Below, piece after piece: positions 22,044-32,185 of a stretch of DNA of 64,000 bases. Location of the stretch: positions 27,444,531 through 27,508,530 of the forward strand of contig OU343062.1 in NCBI GenBank assembly GCA_910593695.2. Reading direction: 5' to 3'. The first letter of the stretch is position 1. Every line of letters starts with the position of its first letter. The position numbers and the translations under genes were made by a program. The DNA comes from Ocypus olens (taxonomy: Eukaryota; Arthropoda; Insecta; Coleoptera; Staphylinidae). Under the pieces are notes generated by a model that did not search any database, was not told the origin of the DNA, and was given only the letters and a program-made list of their open reading frames with translations.

Positions 22044-22550
22044 TGGCCGCACTAATAGTCGCAGATTGATCCGGAATTAATTTGAAAATAATCCTCCTTG
22101 AAATAATCTTCCGTCAGCCGCGAATAAGCCCAAATTATTTGAAATCTGTCAATTTATTCATATCACCAGAACAGCTGGCTTAATATAATAATCTATATTA
22201 TAAACTTTATAATATTTATTTGATACTGACATACAATGGATAAAGCCGCATTCGGGATGAACATCCATTAACTAGAGTTGCTAAGAAAATCTTTTCCATC
22301 TCCGTGTAATGTTTACTTCTGTCCATTTTAACTATTAAGTTAGGTTACTACTCATTATGAATATAGCACCAACAACATTTAGTAAAATTGTAATGTTACT
22401 AAAAATATTACCAAATCTTGATTTCATTCTCAAATTTGCCGATCTTACCCGAATCCGTGACTATTGGATACGGTTATAAATATCGACTAATCCAGGATTC
22501 TACAATCCGTGATTAATCCGAGGATTGAACATTGTCTATTAGTACGGCCG
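22044..22550. mobile_element. PIF/Harbinger-like MITE
   Basis: The left end is TGGCCGCACTAATAGTCG and the right end inverted is CGGCCGTACTAATAGAC. Both are flanked by TAA (22041-22043 and 22551-22553). The empty site in the sister copy near 45476 reads CTTTAAGGG, confirming a single TAA before insertion. A 3-bp TWA duplication with such TIRs fits PIF/Harbinger MITEs. It is 507 bp long and non-coding. Confidence 0.75.
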
Positions 22551-22949
22551 TAAGGGAGTAAACTCAGATTATAATGATCCCTTTTCGAACCCTTTAACCC
22601 TCGAACAAAAAAAACACGTTTTTGGACAAAAAACGCCCAAATTTGACAACTTGTACCGAGTTGGAAAAAATGTGTCGACTCGATCCAACAAAAAGGCATT
22701 TAAATGTGTTCAATTACCTGCGCAGGAGTCAAATAACGAAGTTAATAAAAAAAAATATTTTAGTTAAAAAAGGCTTACTTTAACAATCTCTGTAGGGTCG
22801 GAAAAAATGTATGCCTGACTCACCACCATTCGTCCATTTTTCCATTCGTCCAATAAAAACAAACAAATTGCACTGACGGAAAAAAATTAAACACTTGAGA
22901 TTTGTAAAAATTTAGGTAATTTTCAAATGGCCATAACTCCCAAATTTCA

Positions 22950-23895
22950 ATGATGGCGAGCACAAGTGACGAGCTAGCTATCGAGAAAACCCAAGATAAT
23001 CACCGTGAATCAAATAAAAAACAGTGCTATTGTGGCTATATTGCTAAATCCGGGACCCCGTGCTCCGTATGTAAATATATTTATCATACCGGATGCGTTA
23101 AAAGAGCAAAAATATGTTGTGGCCGGAGTCTAACCTCGTCAATGGAATCCGAAATCGCACCCGAAACAGATTTTGAAAGGGAGGCCTACAGCCATCTAAA
23201 GGAATTGGTATATCAATTACGTATAAATAACTCACTTCTAATTGATAAAGTGCAACAACTAGAAGGGGAAAATGCCAAATTAAAAAGCAATATATTTACA
23301 TGTGAATGTAAACAAGGAAAAGTATGCAACCAAACTAACGTACTATCACAGGTTGCCGAGTGTGAATTATTTCAACAAGAAGTGAACGTATGCAACTTGA
23401 GTAACACTCCAGCCACCGTAAAAATTAACACAAAACCGACGAAACAACCGAATAATACACCAAATAAATTAGGTAATAAAGAGCACACGAAACCAGCATT
23501 CGATAAAGGAGGACCCAGCAAGGAACAACGCGATCCTGGAAAATGGGAGACGGTACGCAACAAGAAGAAGCCTCGCCAAAAAATAGAAGGAACTGGTGAT
23601 GACAAAACTATCCAAGGGGTCGAAAAGAAGGCACATCTCCACATCTACCGCTTGGATCCAAACACCACAGAAAACTCATTGACACAATTCCTGCAATCCA
23701 ATAACTTTCACAATGTTCATTGTGAGAAACTGCAGGCGAGACATCCCTTAGAATATAGTTCATTTACAGTAACTATTCCTTTAATTAAACTAGATGAAAT
23801 AAAAAAACCCTAATTTATGGCCAAAAGGCGTAATAATCGACCGTTTTTTATTCCATCTCAAACGGAACCTGGAGATGCTTGCACAGAAAGTATAG
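22950..23895 (+). pseudogene. LINE ORF1 protein, one frameshift near its end
   Basis: The N-terminus (residues about 25-55) is a Cys/His-rich PHD-like finger: CYCGYIAKSGTPCSVC, YHTGC, then ICCG. Residues about 75-105 form a heptad-rich coiled coil (HLKELVYQLRINN, VQQLEGENAKLK). A basic linker follows, then a C-terminal RNA-binding-like domain (HLHIYRLDPNTTENSLTQFL). The 287-residue frame stops at 23813, but after a one-base shift the sequence continues LWPKGVIIDRFLFHL to a TAG at 23893-23895, the normal ORF1 ending. ORF1 proteins of this type bind LINE RNA and multimerise. It overlaps the ORF2 frame upstream of its ATG. Confidence 0.75.
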
Positions 23896-23900
23896 ATGCA

Positions 23901-26622
23901 ATGAGTATTCTCTATCTTAACGTACAATCAATAAAAAATAAATTATTATTAATAGAATCATTTCTGATGGAAACTAAACACAAATTCTCATATATATGTC
24001 TGTGCGAGAATTGGTTAGACGAGGAACAAATTAAAGTATTGCGCTTAAATAATTACACTGCAGTCTCACAGTTCGCAAGGAAAAAATTCATACACGGAGG
24101 GGTAGTAATTCTTGCTAAAAATTCTCAATCATGTACTCCTTTGAATTTAAGTCATTATTCAATAGAGCGTGACTGCGAGATTGCAGCGGTGTACATCCAA
24201 GAATGCAATCTTATACTAATTACGGTTTACCGTTCACCAATTGGCAAATTTGATGTATTTATGAATGTGCTGTCCTCTGTTTTAGAAGATATTAATGTAG
24301 TTAAAACCAACGTGATACTAACCGGGGATTTCAATGTCAGGTTTAACTGCGAGGATCCAAATAAATTCAAACTATACGACTTACTGAACTCATATGGCCT
24401 TGCGAGTACATTTTTTACTCCTACAAGACTTAAAAATTGCCTCGATAATGTATTTACAAACTACAACGACAGATACATTAGACATTCCACCCTTGATACG
24501 GCGCTGTCAGATCACTTAGGTATAAATATTCATTTAAACAAAATTAACCTTGTGCAAAATACCAAATACGAAACAGTGAAACCTGTAACTGCTCAAGGGA
24601 AGCTTATATTTTTCGACTGCATCGAACAAACAAATTAGAGTTTCATCGGGGATATTGATAAGACACCGTCCCAAAAAACTGAAACTTTAATAAAAATCCT
24701 GAGTGACGCTTCCAACAAAGCTTTTCCTGAGAAGATCCGTCGTAAAACAGGAAAACAATATCAAGTAAAGTGGTTTCATGAAAACCTGAAGGATATGAGG
24801 GAAAAATTAGCTATAATGAATACTGTATGCCAGAATAGCCAAGAACTTAAAATAATTAAAAATAAGTATAAGGCTAATTACATAAATGAAATAAAACGAG
24901 CCAAATTGGAAGCTAATAACAGGTTTTTATTAAACCACAAACACTCACCAAAGGCCATTTGGAGTCTGATTAAACCTTCAAAGCAGGGCCAGCCAAACAG
25001 TGACATAACTGCCGACGAATTGAACAACTATTTTGTAAATATTGCAAAGGATTTAATTGCATCCTCAGTTGAACCTGCTGTTGATCCCATATTTTTAATG
25101 TGTAGTGGAGTTAAATGTGGAAAGTCCAATTATTTTAAATTTCGGGAGGTAACAGTTAATGAATTAAGAGATACAATCACTCAAATAAAATCTAGTAAGA
25201 GTTTCGATATATATGGAATCAATGCTGAAATTATTAAATGCATTAAACATCAAATAGCAATTCCGCTCACATATTTTTTCAATTTATGCATCAGAAATAA
25301 TACCTTTCCTGATCTGCTAAAAATAGCTAAAGTGATTCCAATTTACAAAAAGGGAAACATAAATAACCCGGAAAACTATAGACCCATAAGTATACTCCCA
25401 ATTATCTCAAAAAATTTTAAGTCGCTTCTTAAAGATCAACTGGTAGAGTATCTAGAAAAGAATAAAATATTTGCGAGTGAACAGTATGGCTTTAGGAAAG
25501 GCCAATCAACTACAAGTGCTGTTACCGATTTTGTTGAATGGACTACAGATTGTTTTGAGAGTGGAATGCACTCAATAGCATCTTTCGTAGATCTGACGAA
25601 AGCTTTCGATTGCGTGTCCCACGAAATTTTACTGCGTAAGCTATACTTCTATAATGTAGATCCAAGAGGGTGCAAACTGTTATCATCATACTTGAGTGGA
25701 AGAAACCAGAGCGTGCATTACAACCAAGTTAGTTCAAAGTATCAAATTAATCCATATGGGGTACCACAGGGCTCGGTCCTTGGGCCCCTCTTATTCCTAA
25801 TTTATATTAATGATCTACCTTCAAGTATAAAAGAAAGTAAAACCATACTTTTTGCTGATGACACAACTGTTTGTTCAAAAAACGACAACTTAACAAAAAT
25901 TAACGAAAATCACACTTTGAACATATCTACACTTAACGACTGGTTTGAAAGTAACAAACTGTGTCTAAACGAGCAAAAAACGCAAACGCAAACTCAAATA
26001 GCTTACATGCCATCAAAGGAAACTGTGAAATTTCTGGGTTTGACAATCGATCCATTTCTTAACTGGGGTGACCATTGTGAAACGCTATCCAAGAAACTGT
26101 GTTCAATTACATTTTTGCTCAGGAACTTGTCTAGCCCAGTGTCAAACAGTATTCTTAGAACAGCATACTTTTCACTATGCGAATCTCATATATCCTATGG
26201 ACTAATGATCTGGGGGCATAGCTCTGGTCGTCATAGGATTTTTGCACTACAGAGACGTGCTCTTAGAGTAATATTGGGCCTGCGTTATAGGGAAGACTGT
26301 AGGCACACTTTATTAAAAATAAAATTCTCACAGTTCCGTGTCTATATATCTACGCCTGCTTAAAACATCTTAAAACTCAAGAACAGCATCACATTAAATT
26401 TGAAAGTACGCACCATCACAATACAAGACATAAACATAATGCATACCTTCCGAAACTTAAATTAACAAGGTCCCGCTTTGGCACAAATTATTATGGAATA
26501 CAGTTTTTTAATTTGATCCCATTAAGTATACGTCAATTACCCACGAAACAATTCATGTCCACTGTGAAGGAATATCTTATGGGAAACGCTTTTTACGATT
26601 TCCATGAGTTCAAAACTTGGTA
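23901..26622 (+). pseudogene. LINE ORF2: endonuclease + RT, one stop and one frameshift
   Basis: From the ATG at 23901 (frame open upstream to 23817) the endonuclease reads LNVQSIKNK, CENWL, ITVYRSPIG, LTGDFNVRF, PTRLKNCLDNVFTN and ALSDHLG. A single in-frame TAG at 24636-24638 interrupts it. The same frame then runs without a stop through the RT: ENYRPISILPI, YGFRKGQSTT, FVDLTKAFDCVSHE, GVPQGSVLGPLLF, catalytic FADD (about 25855) and VKFLGLTIDP. A frameshift near 26340 displaces the last 90 or so residues (LYIYACLKHLK to FHEFKTW, stop at about 26622). The key catalytic residues are all present. Confidence 0.85.
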
Positions 26623-27166
26623 AAACGAACTTTCCGGCAATGTTTTTGTCGTAGTCAATATAATCAAGCGAATATTAGATCCTTGGATTAATCTTATGCA
26701 TACTAACCATATTTATTTTATTTTACGCTCAGTTTCTCTAGTCATAATTTTTTTTTATATTTTACTTGTCCACTTAATTGTATGCTTTTTAATATGTTAA
26801 CTTATTACTATTTTTTTATCCACTAACAAATATATTTCACTTTAAATAATTTATTGGATCCTTTTATTAATTTATGACTGCCAATTACTTTTTAACGTTT
26901 CAATTATCCACCAATTCTATCTATTTATATATAGCCTTTTATATTTTTTTATTTGTACACTTAATTTTAGGGTTTTTAATATGTCAACTCATCACTATTT
27001 ATTACTTTGTGTTTTGTCAATTTGGTGAACGGTCCTCTTAAATATAGGTTATATATACTTTTACTTTTATGGATAGTTCTATTATTATGGTATCTCTTGT
27101 ACTCAATGTTGCCAATATGCGCTTCTAACCTTGACATGTGTAAACAATGTAAATTGTAGTCACGAA

Positions 27167-27208
27167 TAAATCATTCTATTCTATTCTATTCTATTCATTC
27201 TATTCTAT
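27167..27208 (+). repeat. (ATTCT)n LINE tail
   Basis: About eight ATTCT units with one CATT irregularity, at the 3' end of the CR1-like LINE and directly abutting the long-TIR element's AACCGAC sequence. Confidence 0.85.
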
Positions 27209-27751
27209 TTAACCGACTTCGAAAATATTTTGAGAAATAAAAAGCAAAATGTGTCCTCTTTGAGAAGGTTTATCCCCCACTCAAGGAGAGGGCTCTACGC
27301 CCCTCCAAACAAAAAAAAGAAAAGACCACAAAATGCACTTTTTTTGAAAAGTCGCTGAGTGATGTGCGAAAAACCTCAAAATGCACTTTTTTCAAACAGC
27401 CATAACTTGGTTCCAAGTCGTCGTAGGAACTTCATTCTTCGAGTCCTGCATAGGGAATTGATCAGATTTTAATGCCTTTATGGTGGATCGTGTCGACAAA
27501 ATTCTTACTTATAGACATCGTCAAAGTTGAAAATGGTTTCCTGAAAAAACATTTTTTTTTCACAGGGACGCTAGAGAGCGGCGAAAGGGGTTACACTTAA
27601 GTTCGTATTCATTACTTTAAAGAAGACACTTCAAAGTTTTTCGCTCTTAAAGATTCATCAAAATCGATTTAAAATACGCCGAGTTATAGCGGTTTGAAAA
27701 TGGTCAAAATTTCACGAATTTCAAATGTTTCATTTTTTTTCCTCCAGTGTA

Positions 27752-28560
27752 TGTGCTTTCCGCGGATATATGTAAAATGTTCCGCCAAATAAGAATTGAT
27801 GATAAGTCAAGCGAATATCAAAAAATATTTTGGCATTTCAGTCCCACCGATCACTTACGTGAGTTTAAATTGCGGACAGTTACGTATGGAACTACGCCCG
27901 CGTCATTTTTAGCAATTCGCTGTTTGCATAAATTAGCCAAAGAGGAAAAAAATAATTACCAAAATGCTTGTAATACTGATGGTCCTCCCAAATTAATTAC
28001 CATTAGAAATAATCTTATTTCAGTTTGAAATAAAGGTAGTTTTCAACTCAACAAGAGGAATTCTAATAATTTGTTAATCCTAGACGATATTCCACATGAC
28101 AAAAATTATTCCTTGATCCGATCAGACAAGCATAATGGCTCAAAAAATCTTGAGCTTCAATGGGATTCAAAATCGAACAACTTCAAATTTCGTGTGTGTA
28201 AGATCAAACACTAATAATAAAAAGGACGATACTTTCTGAAATAGCTCGATTATTCGAACATTTAGGTTTTATTAATCCAGTAATTGTAGCAGCAAAATTA
28301 ATCATCCAGCAATTATGGAAACTGCAATTAAATTGGGACGAAAGTGTACCTTTAAACATACATAAAGTATAGCAGGCATTTAGAGCATTCGAAGTAATTC
28401 ATAATTATAAAATTGAACGCAGTATCAATTGTAACGCCAGCTATTTTGAAATTCATGGGTCTTACGATATGAGTGAGTCTGCATATGGTGCATGCGTGTA
28501 TGCTCGTTTAAAAAAACGATGGGGGTGTATGCTGTGTTAACCTTATTGCTGCAAAATCAC
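27752..28560 (+). pseudogene. BEL/Pao reverse transcriptase
   Basis: The frame starts just after the TA flank with VLSADICKMFRQIRID, then FWHFSPTDHLREFKLRTVTY and GTTPASFLAIRCLHKLA. 'ADI.KMFRQI', 'L.TVTYG' and 'FLAIR.L..LA' are BEL/Pao RT signatures. Later, in shifted frames, ILSEIARLFEHLGFINPVIV, LIIQQLWKLQLNWDESVPL and FEIHGSYDMSESAYGACVY are the thumb/connection and the start of RNase H. The usual 'YVDD' block is not readable: a stop (28026) and frame changes lie there. It would copy element RNA in virus-like particles but is inactive. Confidence 0.8.
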
Positions 28561-28562
28561 AT

Positions 28563-28979
28563 GTGGCACCTTTAAAAACACAAACTTTGCCGAGATTAGA
28601 GTTATGTAGAGCTTCAGTTCTTTCACACTTAAATATGTCGGTAAACAAATCGTTAAAGGTAAAATATTTCAATTACAATACTAATTTGTGGTGGGATTCA
28701 ACTATAGTCATATCCTGGATACAATCTGAAAACGTGAAATTTAAGACTTTCGTATCAAATCGCGTCCCGGAAATTCGCGAATTAACTGAATACCATGCAT
28801 GGAGACACATTTCGACGAATGATAATCCTGCGGACGTTTTATCTCGAGGTCTAATGCCAGATCCAATAATCAATCTAGACATTTGGTGGCATGGTTCACC
28901 ATGGCTTGTCACGGGTGAAGTAAGTATGTTGGCCCAAATCGCAATTTTTACCAACTCAAAATCTTCCCGAAATTCGTAA
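28563..28979 (+). pseudogene. BEL/Pao RNase H domain
   Basis: The 138-residue frame has PLKTQTLPRLELCRASVLSH, then LWWDSTIVISWIQ (D of the RNase H active site), FVSNRVPEIRELTEYHAW and DNPADVLSRGLMP followed by WWHGSPWL. All are standard BEL/Pao RNase H landmarks. The upstream half (SESAYGACVYAR) is one frame away. It degrades the RNA strand during reverse transcription. The frame ends at a TAA at 28977-28979, where a living element would run on into the integrase. Confidence 0.8.
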
Positions 28980-29010
28980 CGTCTCAGTTGTAAATATTGT
29001 TCAAAATAAT

Positions 29011-29965
29011 TTGGATATTCTTGAAAAATTCTCTGGTTTTTCAAAATTAATAAGAGTCACTGCGTATTGTTTACGGTTTATCAATAATTCAAAAAGAAAT
29101 CGTAAAGTCCGGATAGTTGACTCACTATCTTGTGACGAACTCAATAACCCACAGTTAGTATTAGTTCGATGTGTTCAAATACAGTCATTTCGTTCTGAGT
29201 ATAATAAACTTAAGGAAAAACAAGATATTGATGCAACTAGTAAACTTTTGCCCCTAAGTCTATTTTTTTGAAGAAACCGATAAAATAATTAGGGTTCGAG
29301 GTTGATTAAAAAATGCTTGTATCGCATTCGGAAACGAGCATCCTATAATATTGCCGGGCAAGCACATATTTACAAAATTAATAATCAGGTATGATCATAT
29401 AAAAAACTTACGCTCCGGAGTTAATACCACACTTGCGGTAATTAGAACAAAATATTAGCCGTTATTGGCCAAAAATACTATTAAAGGTTTGATTAGAAAA
29501 TGCGTCACATGTTTCAAAGCAAAGCCAAAATTTCATAGTCTCATAATGAGTGAACTGCCAGCATCTAGCGTTACAATTCAGAATTTTTCAATTCTACGGG
29601 TTTTGATTTTTGTGGACTCTTTTTCATTAAAGCTGGAAAGTATACTACTAGAAAAGCCTATGGTTGCAAATTTATCTGCTTTATAACTAAAGTCATTCAT
29701 TTAGAAGTCGTTAGTTTGTCTGTCGAAGCCTTTATTGCTGCATTGCGACGTTTTATAGTTCGCCGTGGAAAAGTAAGCCACATTTTCTCTGATAATGCAA
29801 TTAACTTTACTGATGCAAGTAATGAGCTAAGGGAACTTGATAAATTATTTAAATAAGAATTGACGAAATCTAAATTGGATAATACGTTTGCCTTAGATGG
29901 AATCGAGTGGCATTTTATACCTCCCTGGTCTCCACATTTTGGGGGACTCTCTTCATTGTCAAACT
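29011..29965 (+). pseudogene. BEL/Pao integrase region
   Basis: 29011-29271 reads as the linker (FSGFSKLIRVTAYCLRFINN). After frame changes come a short IKGLIRKCVTCFKAK zinc-finger tail (C-x2-C), then a core readable in pieces. It has HLEVVSLSVEAFIAALRRFI, SDNAINF (catalytic Asp) and WHFIPPWSPHFGG, the BEL/Pao 'P..SPH.GG' block next to the catalytic Glu. The catalytic Glu position itself is lost where the foldback element begins. It would insert element cDNA into chromosomes. Multiple stops (for example 29857) show it is dead. Confidence 0.75.
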
Positions 29966-30480
29966 GGCAGTATAAAAATATAGCCATCTTACATAAGACA
30001 TTTTTCGAGTAAATGAGAATTGAAGTTGAGAACTTGATATTTAGAGTTTTTGCGAAATGACCTTGTTCCAGCGCTTGTGGCAATTTTTTCAAACAACAAT
30101 TATCTTGACCTTCCATATAATACAATATGGTTTTAGTAAGACGGCGCATCCCCGCAATAGGCGTTTTTATTTTCTTGAATATTTTGAATATTTTTCAGGC
30201 TAACTCTGCCAATCCACCTATTCGTAAAGCAATTGTCAATAAACGCGCCTAGTGCGAGGGTGCGCCGTCTTGCTAAAACTATATTATATTATTATATGGT
30301 TGGATTATATAAGGTTAAGATCTTTTTTTTTTGAAAAAAACGCTTGAACAAGGTCATTTTGCAAAAACCCTAAATATCAAGTTTTCACCTTCAATTGTCA
30401 TTTACGCGAAACATTTCTTATGTAAGATGGCAATATTTTTATACTGCCAGTTCGACAATGAAAAGATCTCTCAAAATCCA
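29940..30480. mobile_element. foldback element, arms of roughly 230 bp
   Basis: The left arm contains CAAACTGGCAGTATAAAAAT, GCCATCTTACATAAGACATT, AAATGACCTTGTTC and AGTAAGACGGCGCATCC. The right arm contains these in reverse order and orientation (GGTGCGCCGTCTTGCTAAAA, GAACAAGGTCATTTTGCAAA, TTATGTAAGATGGCAATATT, TATACTGCCAGTTCGACAAT). Non-coding. It terminates the BEL/Pao integrase, so it inserted after that element. Confidence 0.8.
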
Positions 30481-31049
30481 GAACAAGAATAGGGGGTTGC
30501 CATTTAAAAACAAAATGGCGGACGTCATAACTCAAAAACAAATGACGAGCGAACATCGACTTTAATGCAAAAATGTGAATTTTTATAAAAGAAAATCGAC
30601 CTGTTTTTTTCCAAAAATATTTTATTTCGGTTCTACTGAATATACTCATGCAATATACTTTTGGGTGCCCACTGTATATAGCCTAGAGCTGGCCACATGG
30701 ACGTGCACCCCAGGCCAAAAAAAAATGTTTATGTATGTACCTTTCAGTGTTTCCATTTACATCGTCGAAAATAAATGCATTTATATGAACTGAGTAAATT
30801 GTCGATCGAATTCCATATGGCATTGCTATTTAATGTGTTCTCAAAATACGACAGCAATTAATTATGTAGGCTTTGTTAAAATGTTGGCTAGTTTGCGTCA
30901 ACTCTAATGAGTTTCAAATTTTATAATTAATGTCGTAGATTATTCAGGAATCACTTTGACAAGACTACCAATATTATTTTTGTTAGTCTATTGGCACATC
31001 CGTTTATTATGCAAATTAATATTAAATTCAAATATTTATTAGATGCATT
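30481..31049. other. no supported gene
   Basis: No motif-bearing frame. The sequence may include remains of the BEL/Pao 3' end, but I see no LTR signature. Confidence 0.4.
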
Positions 31050-31228
31050 ATTATTAAATTGTAAATGTATCATCCATTTAATTTAATTTAATTTACATTT
31101 TTACGAGAATACACCTCAGAAATAATAGAAATAAATTGAATATTTATAAAATGTTTATTTATGTACCATTTAATAAAAACCCTTGCCATGAGTTTGACAA
31201 ATGTCATGTCATTGTGAAAATCATTTTG

Positions 31229-31411
31229 CTAATGAGATATCAATTCACGCATTGTAATTACTATAAACAATAACGTTGGGCTCCTTGTTAAGTGTGAACT
31301 AACATTCATTTGCAAAAAGTTTCGGTCTGTATTTGATCGATCCTTCATTATTTCACAGAATACACGCCTAGTTTTATCATCCACTAGCAGTATCTCCTCA
31401 TGGCATCGATG
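31229..31411 (-). pseudogene. mariner-like transposase fragment, downstream part
   Basis: The minus strand reads MHRCHEEILLVDDKTRRVFC then EIMKDRSN, the same segment as HQEILLVDKESRRVFWEIM in the relic at 11080. It directly continues the N-terminal part at 37590-37804 once the LINEs are removed. It then runs into the 3' terminal repeat, so this copy also lacks a catalytic core. Confidence 0.55.
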
Positions 31412-31948
31412 CATCAAATCAAATCAAATCATTTATTGATGCTATAGACACGAAGTCTTACACTAGTCATACATAAATATAAATATACTAAATATTATCA
31501 TGGTACAATAGATATTCAATTAATAATTAACACAAAGAAATAGGCTTTACATTATTTAATCAGATACAGAAATATATAATACTATAATATGATTAACAAT
31601 ATAAAAAATGAAAATATAAATATTTAGACTTGCAACTGCGTTGTTTTAAATTATACATGGTGAACAGGAACCCCTATTTCCACATGATGACAGGTACTCA
31701 AGCCGTGTATAAAACTTAATATGTAATGGACACGAAATTAAAAACAGAAGTATAAATGAAAAATGACACGTTCACATTTTGATTTGATATATAATGAAAT
31801 TAACAGATATAACCCCATTGAAGGAACAGAACATACTGTGAATACACGTTATAAAAGTAAAAACAACTGCTAGTTGAAAATAAATGATAATGATTGAAAT
31901 AGCAATTTAAAACAATAATAGGTTCCTATGGGAACAGGTTACCAACTC

Positions 31949-32130
31949 CTAGATGTTAACATCACTGCAAAGAAATTCTTCATAGGAGTAGAAGGCTGAT
32001 TCGCAAAGAAATGTTATAACCTTTTTTTTGAATTCTTTGAGTGGCAGTTGTTTTATATGGAATGGTAGTTTATTAAAGAATTTGATAAAAGAATTTATAC
32101 TTGTGTAGGATTTATTTGGCTTCATTTTTT

Positions 32131-32185
<55 letters not shown>

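Larger units (their letters stand above)
22944..27208 (+). mobile_element. nearly full-length CR1-like LINE
   Basis: The order is short 5' leader, ORF1 (22950-23895), ORF2 (23901-26622), a 3' UTR of about 540 bp, and an (ATTCT)n tail at 27167-27208. It has a cysteine-rich ORF1 N-terminus and a short-repeat tail rather than poly-A. No target duplication is visible against the empty site in the sister copy near 45890; instead about 11 bp of target are lost. All this fits CR1-group elements, but the clade name is inference. Only a few lesions separate it from an intact copy. Confidence 0.8.
21601..27749. mobile_element. long-TIR element (family L1T), copy 1, carrying nested insertions
   Basis: The left end TACTGAAGGAAAAAAAATGA at 21601 and the right end (inverse CACTGGAGGAAAAAAAATGA, ending 27749) are each flanked by TA. 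The left arm (21601-22043 then 22551-22900) and the right arm (27209-27749) share roughly 500 bp of inverted similarity including CCATTTTCAAACCGCCAT and GTTATGGCTGTTTGAAAA-type stretches. No transposase was found. A second, uninterrupted copy (45022-46556) shows what was inserted here: a PIF-like MITE and a LINE. TA flanks suggest a Tc1/mariner-type mobiliser, but this is inference. Confidence 0.75.
20885..29965 (+). mobile_element. BEL/Pao-like LTR retrotransposon pol, heavily degraded and interrupted
   Basis: Plus-strand pieces lie in BEL/Pao order: protease and linker (20885-21597), RT (27752-28560), RNase H (28500-28979) and integrase (29280-29965). They are split by a long-TIR element at 21601-27749. 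About 100 or more residues of the early RT are missing at that junction, so deletion accompanied or preceded the insertion. No gag, no env and no LTR pair were found. A foldback element cuts the integrase near 29940. Confidence 0.8.

Noticed and set aside
23372..23644. 90-residue minus-strand frame
   Set aside because: Antisense shadow of the basic linker of the LINE ORF1.
28673..29044. 123-residue minus-strand frame
   Set aside because: Antisense to the BEL/Pao RNase H, which has clear family motifs.
20885..29965. Endogenous retrovirus
   Set aside because: Pol motifs are BEL/Pao-type and no envelope frame or LTR pair is visible; a retrotransposon is sufficient.
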